Assembly: GCA_964035575.1 (NCBI GenBank)
Contig: OZ037865.1
Span: 248,001 to 312,000 of the forward strand
Direction: 5' to 3'
Length of the DNA: 64,000 nt
Source: Rhynchopus sp. YZ270_cl-10
Taxonomy: Eukaryota; Euglenozoa; Diplonemea; Diplonemida; Diplonemidae
Under the pieces are notes generated by a model, which saw only the letters and a list, made by a program, of their open reading frames with translations, did no database searches and was not told where the DNA came from. The position numbers were made by a program, and so were the translations under genes. Positions 61,350 through 64,000 of this stretch are shown in pieces; position 1 is the first letter of the stretch; each line of letters begins with the position of its first letter.

Positions 61350-63423
61350 TAGTGTCGTTGCCTCGGTTGTGTTGCCACAGTTGTGTAATCTCCACTGTTT
61401 TTTTTTTTTTTTTTTTTTTTTTGTCCTTCAAAAAACGCTCTAGTTTTGTAGCAACACTCTCGTTACCACGTTTTATTTTTTCGTTCTACGAATTTACTAA
61501 GGGGAAATTGGACATAGGAGGGACAGGAATCGAGAGGGGAGAAAAAAAAGAACCTAAAAAAATTAAAGAGATGCCCCTAAGCCTCTTGTGCTTAGTCACC
61601 TTTTAAGGGGCTTGGAAAATGAAAAAAAAAAAAAATCAGATTTTTTTTTCAAATTGGGAGAATGCTTGGTAAAGGGTAGTTTTAAAAAGCGTAGTGGGCA
61701 AGCGATAAAGTATTACACTGTTAGACTCGAGGATGCTCTTGGGGATTATGCGAATGGGATCTAATAGCTCATTTCCAAAAAAAACGAACAACTTTTTTAA
61801 ATTTTTCTTTCCCTTTTAAATTTTTTTTCTTACAACCCCTCATATTTTCTTGTTTGTTCTTTTTTTGCGTTGTGTGTCCGGAGCAGCCTTTGCCTAGACA
61901 AAGCCACCCGAAACAGCACAAAAAAAAAAATGATAAAAGACAGGAGGGTACATCATTTAAAAGAAACCCCCACCCCCACCCCTTGGAAGCAGGGGTGAGG
62001 ACCGTGGTTAGCCACCTAGGAAGAAGAGTGTATGCAGTTGCGATTAGTTTCATAATATTATACTTTCAAAGAGAAAGTAGACTGGATGCTCTGATCAGAC
62101 AATCCTATGAACAATGATAAAGGCAGGAGTGCATATTAATCCAAAAAATACCCCCTCTTCGGATAGAGGAAGCAAAATAGGAAAAAAAATCATGCAAAAG
62201 AAAAAAACATGAAAAGAAGCAATGTGCTTCTGTGCAAAGATTTCGAAAAAAAAAATCGAAAAACAAAAAAGAACAGTTAATCCAAAGCCTCGCTGTGCTT
62301 AGATGTCTTAGAGAAAGAGCAAAAAAAAACAAAAAAAATAACTTAAAAGATGAATGTGACTCTCGTGCACCCATAGAGTATTTTCATCATATGCAATCAA
62401 TAAATTGATAGTATATGGTGAGGGGATCAACAAAAATGTTCCCATATTTCTTCTCATAGAGAAAAAAAGAGGGGTGACACTTCCGTTGACGTGCTAAAAA
62501 AAATAAGCACATTCTGAAAGGGCTAGGCTATACCTACCAGACAGCATAGATTGTCCCCAGAGCGGGTAGATATTGAGAAATATGTGGATTTCTAGAGTCC
62601 CATTTTGTACTTTTTGTTCTCGCAATTTGGTCAGAATTTACAAACAAACAAAAAAAAGCAAGACTGTGCAAAAGGACGCCAACATCCTCTGTCTGAGGTA
62701 CTAGGGTATTCAAAAAAAAGAGGAAAAGTTGAAAGATGAACATGCGATACCGTGCATACACACACATCGTTAGAAAAAAAAAGTGGAGTTCGTCATCAGC
62801 ACCTACACTACTGCAACTAAGTTCTTAAAGTTCAGGGGCGGAGATATGGGGTAAAAATGTGGTCAGGATTCGCCAGAAGCCTGACCAATTTTATTTTATT
62901 TTTGGGACCATCAACAGAACTTTTTCAAAAACCCCGGCGGGGCTGGTCTGCATTCAAATGTCGAAAAAGAAACAAAGAAAGTTGAACAACCCGCGGCTGT
63001 ACCGGGGGGTGGACCCCAAATCACAGCATCCTACATCCATTTCGCGGTTTACATTAAATGAAGAGAACAAAAAAGCTTTATAAGATGAGTACAGCTTCAC
63101 ACACAACCTTTTAAATACGTTTCAAAGCCTTGCTTTTGATGACACAATATTTCCCCCCTCAACAATAGTTCTGGAAGAAAAACACACACACACATACACA
63201 CTCTGCTACGAACACTTCACAACCCCGTTTCCCTCTACCCCAAGAAGCTACATTACACGCATTCTATTCAATCAGAACACCACAGTACAACCTCAAAACA
63301 CACTGCAATACTCAGCGGAACACCAGAATCGACCTATTTCCCCCCCCTCTTCACCCCCCCTCTTCACCCCCCCTCGGGTCCCCCCCCTCCCCAAACAAAT
63401 TTTTTTCTCCAAAACTACGCGTC
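61350..63423. other. Gene-free stretch between transposon and PLD
   Basis: Family A copies (61568, 62276, 62345, 62732), a family G copy (62391-62450) and a divergent family E end (62985-63055) lie among A/T runs. Positions 63330-63400 are a C-rich tract. A tRNA-like stretch at 61684-61770 does not fold as a tRNA. No gene. Confidence 0.5.
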
Positions 63424-64000
63424 TTACGATGTTAAGAAGTCTGGAATGAAGCGGGAGGCAGACCCAAGCACCTTTGCCCCGGGAGCATCCGGGATGAACT
63501 TCTGCATCGCAGTGAGCTCCCCATGGGTCCCGATGACGTACGGATACTTCATCATATGACAGAGCTGCGGGGTCGGGTAGTCGTCAGCGTGGGCGGTCCA
63601 GGACTGTGTTGTTTTGTTGTTGATGAACTTCAGACAGTCGGTTGATTCTGGTGTCATGCAGACGGGGTCCAATCGGTCGCGCATATCGAGGTGTTCTGTC
63701 CAGAGGGAGAGGCGGAAGGCGTGGATGTCTCCTTTCGCGCCTTTTGATGCTTGACGCAGGCCGATGGCGATTTCGGTGTCGCGGTCTCCTGCCATGCTGC
63801 GGTCGTTGATGTTGCAGCTGCCGATGACAATGTAGTCGTCGTCTGCGATGAGCATCTTAGAGTGGACGTAGATCGGGATGCGGCAGTGTTTGAGGACCAG
63901 GCCGCGCCGGGATTTGTCGCCTCGTGAGATGGCTTCTTTGGGTTTGGCTTCACCAGGCTTGCGTTGTCCGAGGGTGTAGAAGTTGAGGTAGTGTGTCGGG
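63424..64000 (-). CDS. Phospholipase D, C-terminal part with intact HKD motif (cut by window edge)
   Basis: The last 191 codons of a PLD gene read from the window edge to a stop at 63424. The second catalytic motif is complete ([20 protein letters not shown]), followed by [14 protein letters not shown]. The frame aligns with the PLD-like protein at 49427-51790 from YLNFYTLG onwards, including [14 protein letters not shown], and the C-terminal [14 protein letters not shown] block resembles LMTYPYTISHSG there. This copy therefore should be catalytically competent in its second half; its first motif lies outside the window. Confidence 0.9.
   Translation of the reverse strand, partial: PTHYLNFYTLGQRKPGEAKPKEAISRGDKSRRGLVLKHCRIPIYVHSKMLIADDDYIVIGSCNINDRSMAGDRDTEIAIGLRQASKGAKGDIHAFRLSLWTEHLDMRDRLDPVCMTPESTDCLKFINNKTTQSWTAHADDYPTPQLCHMMKYPYVIGTHGELTAMQKFIPDAPGAKVLGSASRFIPDFLTS

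Noticed and set aside
61684..61770. tRNA-like stretch (GCGTAGTGGGCAAGCG ... GAATGGGATC)
   Set aside because: No T-arm GGTTCGANYCC, no pairing acceptor ends and no plausible anticodon stem.

Overview
This window is nuclear DNA from a microbial eukaryote. Genes are eukaryotic (an ERGIC3/Erv46 cargo receptor, an XRCC4-like repair factor, a sperm-tail PG-rich repeat protein, an adenylate cyclase, two phospholipase D proteins) and several carry short GT-AG introns whose donors begin GTAT. Every recognisable host gene lies on the minus strand. Most start codons sit tens of bases after a pyrimidine tract and an AG. A 22-base stretch at 8826-8847 equals the SSU rRNA V4-border motif and is preceded by GCTGTTAAA-type sequence. 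Together these suggest a euglenozoan with polycistronic transcription and trans-splicing, most likely a diplonemid-like protist. That assignment is an inference; no spliced-leader gene is present to prove it.

Layout. 1-8055: no credible gene; short hairpin repeats, homopolymers and three small DNA transposons (2440-2633, 3768-4198, 5935-6882). 8056-19555 (minus): a hypothetical protein, ERGIC3 (three exons), XRCC4-like, a membrane glycoprotein saturated with N-glycosylation sequons, and a sulfatase-fold protein lacking the catalytic motif. 20627-23967: an intact hAT transposon with an 8-bp target duplication and a two-exon transposase. 24098-25144: a three-exon SHIPPO/STPGR protein. 26336-41249: a 14.9-kb composite mobile element, a nest of palindromic and foldback elements separated by TA dinucleotides and C/G homopolymers. 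42121-44727: a two-exon adenylate cyclase. 49427-51790: a phospholipase D paralog that has lost its HKD residues. 53050-58451: three neighbouring genes that share a ubiquitin-like N-terminus but carry either LRRs (one gene) or a WD40-like propeller (two genes). 59715-61341: a 1.6-kb hAT-like element with an 8-bp target duplication. It carries the only plus-strand gene, a new-looking Cys/His double-module protein with a PIP box, and an exact 62-base copy of part of the nearby LRR gene. 63424-64000: the 3' end of a PLD gene with an intact HKD motif.

The gene-free DNA is dense with at least five families of 35-150-nt structured repeats. Nearly all copies of families A, B, E and F point the same way relative to the coding strand, and family A shows compensatory changes in its stems. 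The most novel signals are the gene-carrying hAT-like element, the self-nesting TA/G-run elements and the strand-locked hairpin repeats.
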